From contig JAFYVF010000116.1 in the NCBI GenBank assembly GCA_017549265.1, forward strand, positions 1-33,936: 33,936 nt of DNA, written 5' to 3'. The DNA comes from Clostridia bacterium (lineage in GTDB: Bacteria; Bacillota; Clostridia; UMGS1840). This document shows, one piece after another, positions 1 to 9,821 of the stretch (positions within the stretch are counted from its first letter, which is position 1; every line of letters starts with the position of its first letter). The position numbers and the translations under genes were made by a program. Under the pieces are notes generated by a model, which saw nothing but the letters and a program-made list of their open reading frames with translations, searched no databases and was not told the DNA's origin.

Positions 1-477
1 CAACGAGTAGACGATGCTTTAAAATGTGTGGGAATGTATGAATACCGCTTGTGGTCGCCCCATCATTTGTCGGGCGGACAGAAACAGCGAGTTGCCATTG
101 CAGGAGTGGTTGCAATGCGTCCTTCCGTGATTGTGTTAGATGAACCTACCGCCATGCTGGACCCCAAAGGCAGACGGGAAGTGGTGGAAACCATTCAGCG
201 CTTAAACCGTGATTATGGTATTACCGCTGTTCTGATTACCCATAATATGGACGAAGCGGCGTTGGCTGACCGTATTGTGGTGATGGAAGAAGGAAAAATT
301 CTGTTGGACGGAACCCCAAAAGAAATTTTTTCGGAGTATGAAATTTTAAAACATACAGGATTGGACGTTCCCCAGATTACCGCATTGTCTTACGAACTGC
401 ATAAGGCAGGTGTTCCCATTGACAGTTGTATTTTATCTGTGGATGAATTTGTGGAACAGATTACGAAGGTATTATAG
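1..477 (+). CDS. ecfA1: ECF transporter ATPase EcfA1, 5'-truncated by the window edge
   Basis: The reading frame is open from base 1, so only the C-terminal ~158 residues of an ABC ATPase are present; the Walker A region lies outside the window. Visible motifs are the ABC signature ([13 protein letters not shown]), Walker B with the catalytic Glu and D-loop ([13 protein letters not shown]) and the switch His (LITHNMDEA). The tail after the switch ([23 protein letters not shown]) is typical of EcfA subunits rather than other ABC importers. With EcfA2 and EcfT it would form the energising module of a group II ECF vitamin/micronutrient importer, which exchanges different substrate-binding S subunits. 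Its position immediately before ecfA2 and ecfT supports the EcfA1 assignment. The methionine near base 28 is internal, not the start. Confidence 0.93.
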   Translation, partial: QRVDDALKCVGMYEYRLWSPHHLSGGQKQRVAIAGVVAMRPSVIVLDEPTAMLDPKGRREVVETIQRLNRDYGITAVLITHNMDEAALADRIVVMEEGKILLDGTPKEIFSEYEILKHTGLDVPQITALSYELHKAGVPIDSCILSVDEFVEQITKVL

Positions 478-494
478 AAAAACGGTGAAAAAAA

Positions 495-1349
495 TTGAAC
501 TTAAAAGTTGAGAATTTATCATATATTTACGCACCCGGTACTCCACACGAAAAGCATGCGATAAAAGATATTTCTTTTTCGGTAGAAAGCGGAGAATTCA
601 TCGGGTTAATCGGACATTCCGGCAGCGGTAAATCCACCTTGGTGCAACAGTTAAACGGTCTGGAAAAACCAACTTCCGGTACCATTACTGTGGGAGACCG
701 TGTGATAACCGGTAAAAATGCAGATACCAAAGGTCTTTGCTTTGAAGTCGGTTTGGTATTCCAGTATCCCGAACAGCAGTTGTTTGCGGAAACTATTTAT
801 CAGGATATTGCATTCGGTCCCTCCAATATGGGCTTGTCTCAGAAGGAAATTGACCTTCGTGTGCGCACAGCGATGGAGCTGGTAGGCTTGCCGTTTTCTA
901 TGGCGGAAAAATCCCCCTTTGCTGTTTCGGGCGGACAGAAACGCCGCGTGGCAATCGCAGGAGTACTTGCAATGGAACCCGGTATTTTAATCTTAGATGA
1001 ACCTACTGCGGGACTGGATCCCAAAGGAAGAGATGAAATTTTAGACAGCATCCGAAAAATTCATAAACAAATGGGAATGACGGTTATTTTGGTATCGCAC
1101 AGTATGGAAGATGTTGCCAAATATTGTGACAGATTATTGGTGTTAAACGAGGGAGAACTTATGCTTTCGGGGACCTTAGCGGAAGTGTTCTCCCACGCAG
1201 ATGAATTAAAAAAAGTGGGACTTTCTGTGCCTCAGGTTACCCAAATGGCGCAAAAGCTCCGTGAAAAGGATATCAATCTCCCCGAGAATATTTTTACCGT
1301 ACAGGATGCATTACAAGAAATTTTGAAATTACGAGGCAAATTATGTTAA
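495..1349 (+). CDS. ecfA2: ECF transporter ATPase EcfA2
   Basis: This 284-residue protein is a full-length ABC ATPase of the ECF vitamin importer. It has Walker A (GHSGSGKSTL, near residues 39-48), a Q-loop followed by PEQQLF, the signature VSGGQKRRVAIAG, Walker B ILILDEPTAGLDP and the switch His in VSHSMEDV. The N-terminus (NLSYIYAPGTPHEKHAIKDI) and the VGLSVPQ tail are typical of EcfA2. The start is a TTG with a modest GGTGA ribosome site 6 bases upstream; no later ATG would keep the first beta strand. It begins 17 bases after ecfA1 and overlaps ecfT by 7 bases, so translation of the three subunits is probably coupled. No S subunit is encoded nearby, as expected for a shared group II module. 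Confidence 0.95.
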   Translation: MNLKVENLSYIYAPGTPHEKHAIKDISFSVESGEFIGLIGHSGSGKSTLVQQLNGLEKPTSGTITVGDRVITGKNADTKGLCFEVGLVFQYPEQQLFAETIYQDIAFGPSNMGLSQKEIDLRVRTAMELVGLPFSMAEKSPFAVSGGQKRRVAIAGVLAMEPGILILDEPTAGLDPKGRDEILDSIRKIHKQMGMTVILVSHSMEDVAKYCDRLLVLNEGELMLSGTLAEVFSHADELKKVGLSVPQVTQMAQKLREKDINLPENIFTVQDALQEILKLRGKLC

Positions 1350-2152
1350 AAGATATTACCATCGGGCAGTATTATCCGTCGGAATCGGTGGTTCATAAAC
1401 TAGACCCGAGATTAAAAATATTACTGACTTTGGCGTACATTGTTGCCATCTTCTTTATCGGTAATTTTTGGGGTTTTTTGGCACTTGGTGTAAGCTGTAT
1501 GCTACTTTCCAAAATTTCAAAAATCCCAATGAAATATTTACTCAAAAGCTTAAAACCTTTGATTGTGCTAATGGCAATTACCGCACTTCTTAATTTGTTT
1601 ATGACAGACGGGAAAGTACTGTGGCAATGGGGGATTTTTCGGATTACCGAGGAAGGAATCTCCATGGCGGCGTTTATGTTGCTCCGAGTAAGTTTTCTGG
1701 TTTTGGGAACCTCTTTTTTAACCTATACCACCACTCCCATTACCTTAACTGCGGGGATTGAAAGTTTGTTAAAACCGTTAAAGAAAATCAAAGTCCCTGC
1801 TCACGAAATTGCAATGATGATGTCCATTGCACTTCGCTTTATTCCCACTTTAATTGAAGAAACTGACAAGATTATGTCGGCTCAGAAGGCAAGGGGAGCG
1901 GCGTTATCCGAAGGCAACATTTTAAAGCGTGCCAAAGCACTGATTCCTATTCTGATTCCTTTGTTTATTTCCGCATTTCGTCGTGCTGACGAATTGGCTG
2001 TGGCGATGGAATCCCGTTGCTATCACGGTGGCGATAATCGTACGAAAATGAATTTTCTTCGGTATGGGAAAAAAGACACCGTTGCACTGCTTGTTTTTGT
2101 GTTGGTTTTTGCTGGGATTCTTTGTCTTAACCTCTTAGGAGGACTCTTATGA
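1343..2152 (+). CDS. ecfT: ECF transporter transmembrane scaffold EcfT
   Basis: This 269-residue membrane protein has about five to six hydrophobic helices (near residues 28-45, 47-62, 74-90, 103-122, 185-203 and 249-268). It is the scaffold that links the two ATPases to a substrate-binding S subunit. The cytoplasmic coupling region contains the family's paired short motifs, SAQKARG near residue 177 and MESRCY near 222, which dock onto the ATPases. The N-terminal YYPSESVVHKLDPRLKI pattern is typical of EcfT. The ATG lies inside the end of ecfA2 (7-base overlap), and the gene ends in an ATGA overlap with truA. Length is normal for the family. Confidence 0.94.
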   Translation: MLKDITIGQYYPSESVVHKLDPRLKILLTLAYIVAIFFIGNFWGFLALGVSCMLLSKISKIPMKYLLKSLKPLIVLMAITALLNLFMTDGKVLWQWGIFRITEEGISMAAFMLLRVSFLVLGTSFLTYTTTPITLTAGIESLLKPLKKIKVPAHEIAMMMSIALRFIPTLIEETDKIMSAQKARGAALSEGNILKRAKALIPILIPLFISAFRRADELAVAMESRCYHGGDNRTKMNFLRYGKKDTVALLVFVLVFAGILCLNLLGGLL

Positions 2153-2910
2153 GAAATTTATTGTTTCAGATTTCTTATGACGGCACCAATTATCATGGGT
2201 TTCAGTGTCAGGACGGACAGATTACCATTCAAAGTGAATTGGAACGTGTGTTAAATATTCTAACAAATGAAAATCTGCGGATTACAGGATGCGGCAGAAC
2301 CGATGCGGGCGTGCACGCCATTCGTTATTACTTTAATGTAAAAACCGAGTCTCCCATTCCCTGTGACCGGTTTGTGTTGGCAATGAATTCGTTGTTGCCG
2401 GATGATATTACGGTGCGAAGCTGTCGGGAAGTTCCCGAGGATTTTCACGCTCGCTTTTCACCAAAATACAAAACTTATGTATATCGGATTTTAAACAAAC
2501 GAAATCCTGAAGCACTCCGTTATCATCGAAGCTATTTTTATCCAATTATGCTGGATATAAAAAAAATGCAGGATGCTTGCAGTGTCATCATCGGGGAAAA
2601 GGATTTTCGATGCTTTATGGCATCGGGAGGTCAGGTGAAAACGACTGTCAGAAACGTGACGGAATTAAGCGTAACTCCCGTTGATGATGAAATTGAAATC
2701 CGCGTTAGCGCCAATGGATTTTTATATAATATGGTGCGTATCATTGTGGGCACATTGATTCAGATTGGTATCGGCAAAATGACCAAGGAAGAACTGGAGA
2801 AAATCATTTTTGAAAAAAATCGTACTGATGCCGGAATGACAGTGCCCCCCCACGGATTATACTTATACGATGTGTATTACGAATTAGATGAAAGGACCGG
2901 GTCTAAATGA
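2149..2910 (+). CDS. truA: tRNA pseudouridine synthase A (TruA)
   Basis: This 253-residue enzyme converts uridines 38-40 in the tRNA anticodon arm to pseudouridine. The N-terminus ISYDGTNYHGFQ and the catalytic-loop motif GCGRTDAGVHA, with the nucleophilic Asp at residue 52, identify TruA. Further family blocks are DFHARFSPKYKTYVYRI, FRCFMASGG (near 161-169) and the C-terminal NGFLYNMVRIIVGTL. Length is normal. The ATG overlaps the ecfT stop (ATGA), and the end overlaps the next gene the same way. The ecfA1-ecfA2-ecfT-truA order is widely conserved in Firmicutes, where it commonly follows the ribosomal protein genes and precedes rplM-rpsI. Here a DUF5711-like gene follows instead. Confidence 0.96.
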   Translation: MRNLLFQISYDGTNYHGFQCQDGQITIQSELERVLNILTNENLRITGCGRTDAGVHAIRYYFNVKTESPIPCDRFVLAMNSLLPDDITVRSCREVPEDFHARFSPKYKTYVYRILNKRNPEALRYHRSYFYPIMLDIKKMQDACSVIIGEKDFRCFMASGGQVKTTVRNVTELSVTPVDDEIEIRVSANGFLYNMVRIIVGTLIQIGIGKMTKEELEKIIFEKNRTDAGMTVPPHGLYLYDVYYELDERTGSK

Positions 2911-4064
2911 GAAAGAAGACTACTACCGTTGAAGAACAGCGGGAAGCCAGAAGACTTCGTCTTGCGAAAAAGAAGAAAACAAGGTTTTTAAAATGGCTGT
3001 GGATTCCTGTGGTTATTTTTCTGATACTTTTGGGAATTAACTACTTGTATGAGATCGAAGTGCTTCCCATTTATCCTCCTGCCGAAACCGCATATTACAC
3101 TTCCGGGAATCACTGTAGCGGTATTTATCTGAAGGATCAGTATTATCTGACAACTGCAGACGGTATCAAAACATTGGATATCAGAGGACGGGAAACGAAT
3201 TCTGAATTGACGGCTTCTGTTTCCACTTTTGTGAAAGCAATGAGCGAGCCTGTTTACGAAAAAAGTGATAACACTGTTTTGGTTTATGATGCTCTGGGGA
3301 CTTCAGCTTTATTGTATAATGAATCAGGTATCATTACACCTTTTAGCTTTCGTGGTAAAATATCCATTGCCCGCATGAATCACAAAGGAGATTTTGTGGT
3401 TATCGTCAATGAAGAAGGTTCCAAAGCAGCCGTGAAAGTCTATGATAATTACGGGAATGAACGCTACACCTGGTATTCCGGAACGGGATATGTGGTGGAT
3501 GCTATGATCAATCCGGATAACGATATGATGGCAGTCCTGACCAACGATGTTTCCGAAGGCGGTATTACTTCCAAAGTGTTGTATTTCCGTATGGATTCAG
3601 CGGAACCGATCAAGGGGCAGGTAATCGGTGACCACGTTGCCGGTTCTGTTTCGTATCGTGGCGGAGAAACCTTTGTTTTATGTACCGATGGTTTATACTT
3701 ACTGACCGATGGGGGAAATTTAAGCCGAATTGTGGATGTACAGGGTCGTGAACTAAGATTATTTGATTATTTTACAGACGGCTCTATATTACTTTGTTTC
3801 CAGAGTGATTCGGTGGATTCATATCAATGTGAAATTTATGACCGTAGCGGTAAACAGACAGCACAGTTTGGGTTAAATGCGTTTGTCCGTATTGGTGATA
3901 TTGCTGATGACAAATTTGTAGTTCACACGAAACGTGAATTCTACAATGTGACAAATCGTGGTAAAATTATGAAAAGTGCTGTGATGGATTACGATATTCA
4001 AAACGTAACCTACTTCCAGAACCGGATTGCCGTAATTGGTCAAGACCGCATGATGTTGAAATAA
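2907..4064 (+). CDS. Membrane-anchored beta-propeller-like protein, DUF5711 family
   Basis: This 385-residue protein has a very basic N-terminus (residues 1-28, with RLAKKKKTRF), one transmembrane helix (about 29-47, WLWIPVVIFLILLGINYLY), and a predicted extracytoplasmic remainder. That part is made of repeated short beta-strand blocks such as SEPVYEKSDNTVLVYDALG, KAAVKVYDNYGNERYTW and CEIYDRSGKQTAQFG, as in a propeller or WD40-like fold. The pattern matches the DUF5711 family of clostridial membrane proteins, which has no established function. The start ATG overlaps the truA stop by 4 bases, so the gene is read with the ecf-truA operon. No catalytic motif is visible. An envelope sensor or scaffold is an inference only. 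Confidence 0.75.
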   Translation: MRKKTTTVEEQREARRLRLAKKKKTRFLKWLWIPVVIFLILLGINYLYEIEVLPIYPPAETAYYTSGNHCSGIYLKDQYYLTTADGIKTLDIRGRETNSELTASVSTFVKAMSEPVYEKSDNTVLVYDALGTSALLYNESGIITPFSFRGKISIARMNHKGDFVVIVNEEGSKAAVKVYDNYGNERYTWYSGTGYVVDAMINPDNDMMAVLTNDVSEGGITSKVLYFRMDSAEPIKGQVIGDHVAGSVSYRGGETFVLCTDGLYLLTDGGNLSRIVDVQGRELRLFDYFTDGSILLCFQSDSVDSYQCEIYDRSGKQTAQFGLNAFVRIGDIADDKFVVHTKREFYNVTNRGKIMKSAVMDYDIQNVTYFQNRIAVIGQDRMMLK

Positions 4065-4132
4065 TTTTTCCCTATCTTGATATTACTCAAATATTTTGGA
4101 ACATTTTAATATTGTAAAAGGAGAGAATTGCT

Positions 4133-6753
<2,621 letters not shown>

Positions 6754-6776
6754 CGTTTTTGCCCGAAAATTAGGTC

Positions 6777-6805
6777 TTGATTTTTTTTTCACAATGTGTT
6801 ATAAT
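6777..6805 (+). promoter_or_regulatory. Sigma-A-type promoter upstream of the HisB-like gene
   Basis: A TTGATT -35 element (6777-6782) is followed after exactly 17 bases by a perfect TATAAT -10 (6800-6805). The spacer is T-rich. Transcription would start near 6812, about 40 bases before the HisB-like ATG at 6852, leaving room for the AGGAAAGGAA ribosome site. It likely drives the HisB-like, HAD, fumarase beta and radC genes as one unit. Confidence 0.75.
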
Positions 6806-6851
6806 ATCACTTACGTATATTCTGTGAATATATCAGGAAAGGAAAAACCTT

Positions 6852-7478
6852 ATGAAAACTACTGTTACCGTAACACGTACCACCACTGAATCCAATATGA
6901 AGGTAGCTTGTGATTTTCGTGCACTTGCAGCAGATTATCGCAAGAAAATCAACACGCCCTATCCGTTTTTAAATCATATGATTGAACATATTGCATATCG
7001 GGCAGGAATTACCGTGGAAACTAACGTAGAGTTAAATACGTTTGTGTTATCTCATGTAGTTTTTGAGGACCTTGGTATTGCATTCGGGAAAGCGCTGAAA
7101 ACTTATGTTTTGGAAAATGCTTCCCAAGGTGTAACAGGCTTTGGCGACGGTGTTGGAATCATTGATGAAGCCTACGCAGAAGCTGCCATCAGCTTTGAAG
7201 AACGCGCATATTTTAACTTTACCAATGATGCAGGTAAACTTGCGGAAACGACCGAGGGAGTTGCAACCGAGGATTTATTTGTCTTTTTGGAAGGTGTGGC
7301 ACAAGGTGCTCAGGCAACCTTACATATCAATTTAAGAAAAGGCACCAACATGCATCACATTTTTGAAGCCATTTACCGTGCGTTTGGTATTTGCTTAAAA
7401 CGTGCATTATGCTGTGATGAAACCAGAATCGGATTAACCTCCGGCGTTGCAGGAAAAATTGATTTTGTTATTGAGTAA
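6852..7478 (+). CDS. Divergent HisB-like (imidazoleglycerol-phosphate dehydratase fold) protein
   Basis: This 208-residue protein aligns along its length with imidazoleglycerol-phosphate dehydratase, the dimanganese histidine-biosynthesis enzyme. Retained features are Glu13 (TTES), His42 in FLNHMIEH, Glu72-Asp73, Asp105-Glu106 (IDEA), Glu140, His158 (TLHIN) and the second HHxxE motif (His168, His169, Glu172). The first HHxxED motif reads H68-V69-V-F-E72-D, so its second His is Val. The usual THG block is YRAG (His to Arg50), and the C-terminal phosphate-binding SSKG is missing. True HisB keeps both HHxxE motifs, so ordinary dehydratase activity is doubtful. No other histidine gene is in the window. 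A sigma-A promoter precedes it and a HAD hydrolase follows 41 bases later. It could be a repurposed enzyme or a degenerate HisB. Confidence 0.7.
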   Translation: MKTTVTVTRTTTESNMKVACDFRALAADYRKKINTPYPFLNHMIEHIAYRAGITVETNVELNTFVLSHVVFEDLGIAFGKALKTYVLENASQGVTGFGDGVGIIDEAYAEAAISFEERAYFNFTNDAGKLAETTEGVATEDLFVFLEGVAQGAQATLHINLRKGTNMHHIFEAIYRAFGICLKRALCCDETRIGLTSGVAGKIDFVIE

Positions 7479-7519
7479 TTTATCATTTTATAAACAAATA
7501 AGATAGGAGAAACATTATT

Positions 7520-8569
7520 ATGGACGACGGGCATTCCGGGAAGTTTAGTACCGTATTGTTCGATTTAGACGGTGTGATCACCGGCGAACAAGCCTATTGG
7601 AAGGCGGCAGCACTGACTGTGTATGAGTATTTTTATGAGGATTTGGAGTTAAACAGTGAATTCTGTTACGAAGAAGTGGATTCTATTATGAATACTGTTT
7701 TTTCTTATCAGGAAACCGTGGTTACTTTAAAATCTTTAGGTTTAAATTCCAATTGGGATTTGGCATATGCAGTAATTTTATCCACCGATATTTTAAAAAG
7801 TGAGGGCATTGAAGATGAAGAAATCTTTGCGATGGTGCCCGAATTTTTGGCAGACAAAAATATTTTGGCTCCGGAACTATTAGAAGTGTTGGCACAGGAA
7901 TACGAAGAAATATTCAACTACCCTGAAGGATACGCCAGAAAGGGTGGCGAGTTCTATGATGAAATCGTGAAGAAATTTCAGCATTGGTATCTGGGAGACG
8001 AAGGCTATGTAGCCCAGTATCATGAGCCGGTACCGATGGAAAAGGGGAATATCGGATTGGTGGATTCCGAAGAACCTCTTTTGGGATTATCGGAAACACA
8101 AGCCTTATTAAAAGAGCTTCATGATGCAGGCTATATGCTTGGTATCGGTAGTGGACGTCCCCGCCGGGAATTGGAACTTCCTTTGCAGAATTGGGGAGTG
8201 TTTCATTATTTTGACAAAGAAAGAATCGTTAGCTATGATGATGTTCTTTTCTGGCAAAAAGAATACCAAAAACAGCAAAACGTGGATGAAAAATTGGTGA
8301 AACCGCATCCTTTTCAGTTTGTGAAAGGTGCCTGCGGTAGCGATTTTTCTTTGGAAAAACTAAAAAATAAAGAAGACTTCAGCCATGTTTTAGTGGTGGG
8401 AGATGCACTTTGCGATTTGATTGCTGCCCACGATGCGGGATGTAAATTCTGTGCCGTATTAACAGGGGTAGACGGCAAAGATGCGCGTACATTTTTTGAA
8501 AATATGGGAGCAGATTATATTTTGGAAGATGCAACTGAGCTTCCCAAAATTCTGTTGCCGAAAGAATAA
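7520..8569 (+). CDS. HAD-superfamily hydrolase, probable phosphatase
   Basis: This 349-residue protein has all four HAD motifs: FDLDGVIT with nucleophile Asp15 and acid/base Asp17; the motif II Ser in GIGSGRP (near 208-214); a motif III Lys in KPHPF (near 261); and VVGDALCD (near 291-298). The ~180-residue segment between motifs I and II holds a large acidic, mostly helical cap, bigger than in beta-phosphoglucomutase-like members (usually ~220 residues in all). The substrate cannot be read from the sequence. AGGAGA at 7505-7510 sets the ATG at 7520. It directly follows the HisB-like gene. In E. coli HisB a HAD histidinol-phosphatase is fused to the dehydratase, but this protein belongs to a different, larger HAD group, so the resemblance may be coincidental. 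Confidence 0.8.
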   Translation: MDDGHSGKFSTVLFDLDGVITGEQAYWKAAALTVYEYFYEDLELNSEFCYEEVDSIMNTVFSYQETVVTLKSLGLNSNWDLAYAVILSTDILKSEGIEDEEIFAMVPEFLADKNILAPELLEVLAQEYEEIFNYPEGYARKGGEFYDEIVKKFQHWYLGDEGYVAQYHEPVPMEKGNIGLVDSEEPLLGLSETQALLKELHDAGYMLGIGSGRPRRELELPLQNWGVFHYFDKERIVSYDDVLFWQKEYQKQQNVDEKLVKPHPFQFVKGACGSDFSLEKLKNKEDFSHVLVVGDALCDLIAAHDAGCKFCAVLTGVDGKDARTFFENMGADYILEDATELPKILLPKE

Positions 8570-8596
8570 ATGTTTGAGAAAGGGAAGAAGGCCATT

Positions 8597-9124
8597 ATGG
8601 AAATCAAATTACACACTTCTGAAGTAGAAAAAATTAAAAACTTAAAAGCAGGGGATATGGTTCTGCTCTCCGGCGTTATTTATACAGCCCGAGATGCTGC
8701 GCATAAGAGAATGACCGATGCTTTGGCAGCAGGCGAAGAATTGCCCTTGGATATTAAAGATGCAATTATTTATTATGCAGGTCCCACCCCTCCGAAGCCG
8801 GGTGAAGTGATTGGTTCTTGCGGACCCACCACCAGCTACCGTATGGATAAATATGCGCCCACTTTGTTGGATGAAGGTCAGCTTGGTATGATCGGAAAAG
8901 GTCTCAGAAACCAGGATGTTATTGATGCAATCAAACGTAACCAGGGAATTTATTTTGCTGCAATCGGCGGTGCGGGTGCGTTAATTTCCAAATCTATCAA
9001 AAAAGCAGAAGTAATTGCTTATGAAGATTTAGGTGCAGAAGCATTGCGCAGATTAGAAGTGGAAGATTTGTCATTAACCGTTGTAATTGATAAAGACGGC
9101 AACAATCTGTATGACAGAGCTTAA
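8597..9124 (+). CDS. Class I fumarase / tartrate dehydratase beta-type subunit, without adjacent alpha
   Basis: This 175-residue protein matches the C-terminal (beta) domain of iron-sulfur class I fumarases and L(+)-tartrate dehydratases. It shows KAGDMVLLSGVIYTARDAAH, IIYYAGPTPPKPGEVIGSCG and the substrate-binding GPTTSYRMD, then GMIGKG and YFAAIGGAGALIS. The beta subunit normally pairs with an alpha subunit carrying the [4Fe-4S] cysteines, usually encoded immediately upstream. Here a HAD hydrolase is upstream and no alpha gene occurs in the window. The frame extends to an ATG at 8570, but GGGAAGAAGG at 8582-8591 and the family N-terminus (MEIKLHTS) favour 8597. It could act with a distant alpha subunit or in another hydro-lyase. 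Confidence 0.85.
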   Translation: MEIKLHTSEVEKIKNLKAGDMVLLSGVIYTARDAAHKRMTDALAAGEELPLDIKDAIIYYAGPTPPKPGEVIGSCGPTTSYRMDKYAPTLLDEGQLGMIGKGLRNQDVIDAIKRNQGIYFAAIGGAGALISKSIKKAEVIAYEDLGAEALRRLEVEDLSLTVVIDKDGNNLYDRA

Positions 9125-9821
9125 GAAAAAATCTGTATCGACCTCCACTCACGATGGGCACCGACAGAGACTTCGTGCTAAATTATTGTCGTCTCAGTTT
9201 GACTATCTTTGTCAGCATGAGCTGCTGGAACTTTTAACTTTTTATTCTATCCCCAGAAAGGATACGAATGAACTTGCTCATACCATTTTGAATTACTATG
9301 GCAATGATTTTTCTGCCGTTTTTGAGGCGAGTCCGGGAGAGCTTAAAAAGATTCCCGGTGTTGGAGAAAATACGGCAGCGCTGATTGCTTTGGTAAGTTG
9401 TATTATCCGTGAGCTTGAGAAGGAAAAACTGAAGGAAATGCAGGTGCTAAACACCACTGCAGAGATTGGCGAATATGTGATGCGACTGTTTTCGGGTCAC
9501 CGTAAAGAAGTGTTTTACGCAATCTTTTTAAATAACAGTCATAAGGTGCTTGCTTATTCTAAAATTACAGAGGGATCTGTTAACGAAATAACGGTGGAAC
9601 CTCGAAAAATTGTGGAAGAAGCACTGAAGTTTCCAAAAACCAAACAGGTGATTTTGGCCCATAATCATCCTAGCGGCAACCTTTCGCCCAGTGGTGCAGA
9701 TTTGGATACAACACGGCTGATTACACGGGCTTTGAATACTTTGGATATTCGTGTCAGAGACCATATTGTAGTGTCGGGACGGCAGTATTACAGTTTTTCG
9801 GAAAATGAATTACTGTTCTGA
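9111..9821 (+). CDS. radC: RadC family (JAB/MPN domain) protein
   Basis: This 236-residue protein has the RadC arrangement: an N-terminal helix-hairpin-helix region (HDGHRQRLRAKLL, then LKKIPGVGENTAALI near residues 80-95) and a C-terminal JAB1/MPN-like metalloprotease-type domain with AHNHPSG (His184 and His186) and a downstream Asp in SGADLD. Despite its name, a direct role in repair has not been established. Length is typical (about 225-230). A TTG at 9087 extends the frame, but the ATG at 9111, in a 14-base overlap with the fumarase beta gene, fits the family N-terminus better. Its last 34 bases overlap the convergent end of gerKB, an unusual arrangement for neighbouring genes. Confidence 0.92.
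   Translation: MTELKKKSVSTSTHDGHRQRLRAKLLSSQFDYLCQHELLELLTFYSIPRKDTNELAHTILNYYGNDFSAVFEASPGELKKIPGVGENTAALIALVSCIIRELEKEKLKEMQVLNTTAEIGEYVMRLFSGHRKEVFYAIFLNNSHKVLAYSKITEGSVNEITVEPRKIVEEALKFPKTKQVILAHNHPSGNLSPSGADLDTTRLITRALNTLDIRVRDHIVVSGRQYYSFSENELLF

Noticed and set aside
4077-4105. Possible promoter before cvpA (TTGATA, 17-base spacer, AACATT)
   Set aside because: The -35 is good but the -10 matches only three of six bases, in A/T-rich DNA where such matches are common.
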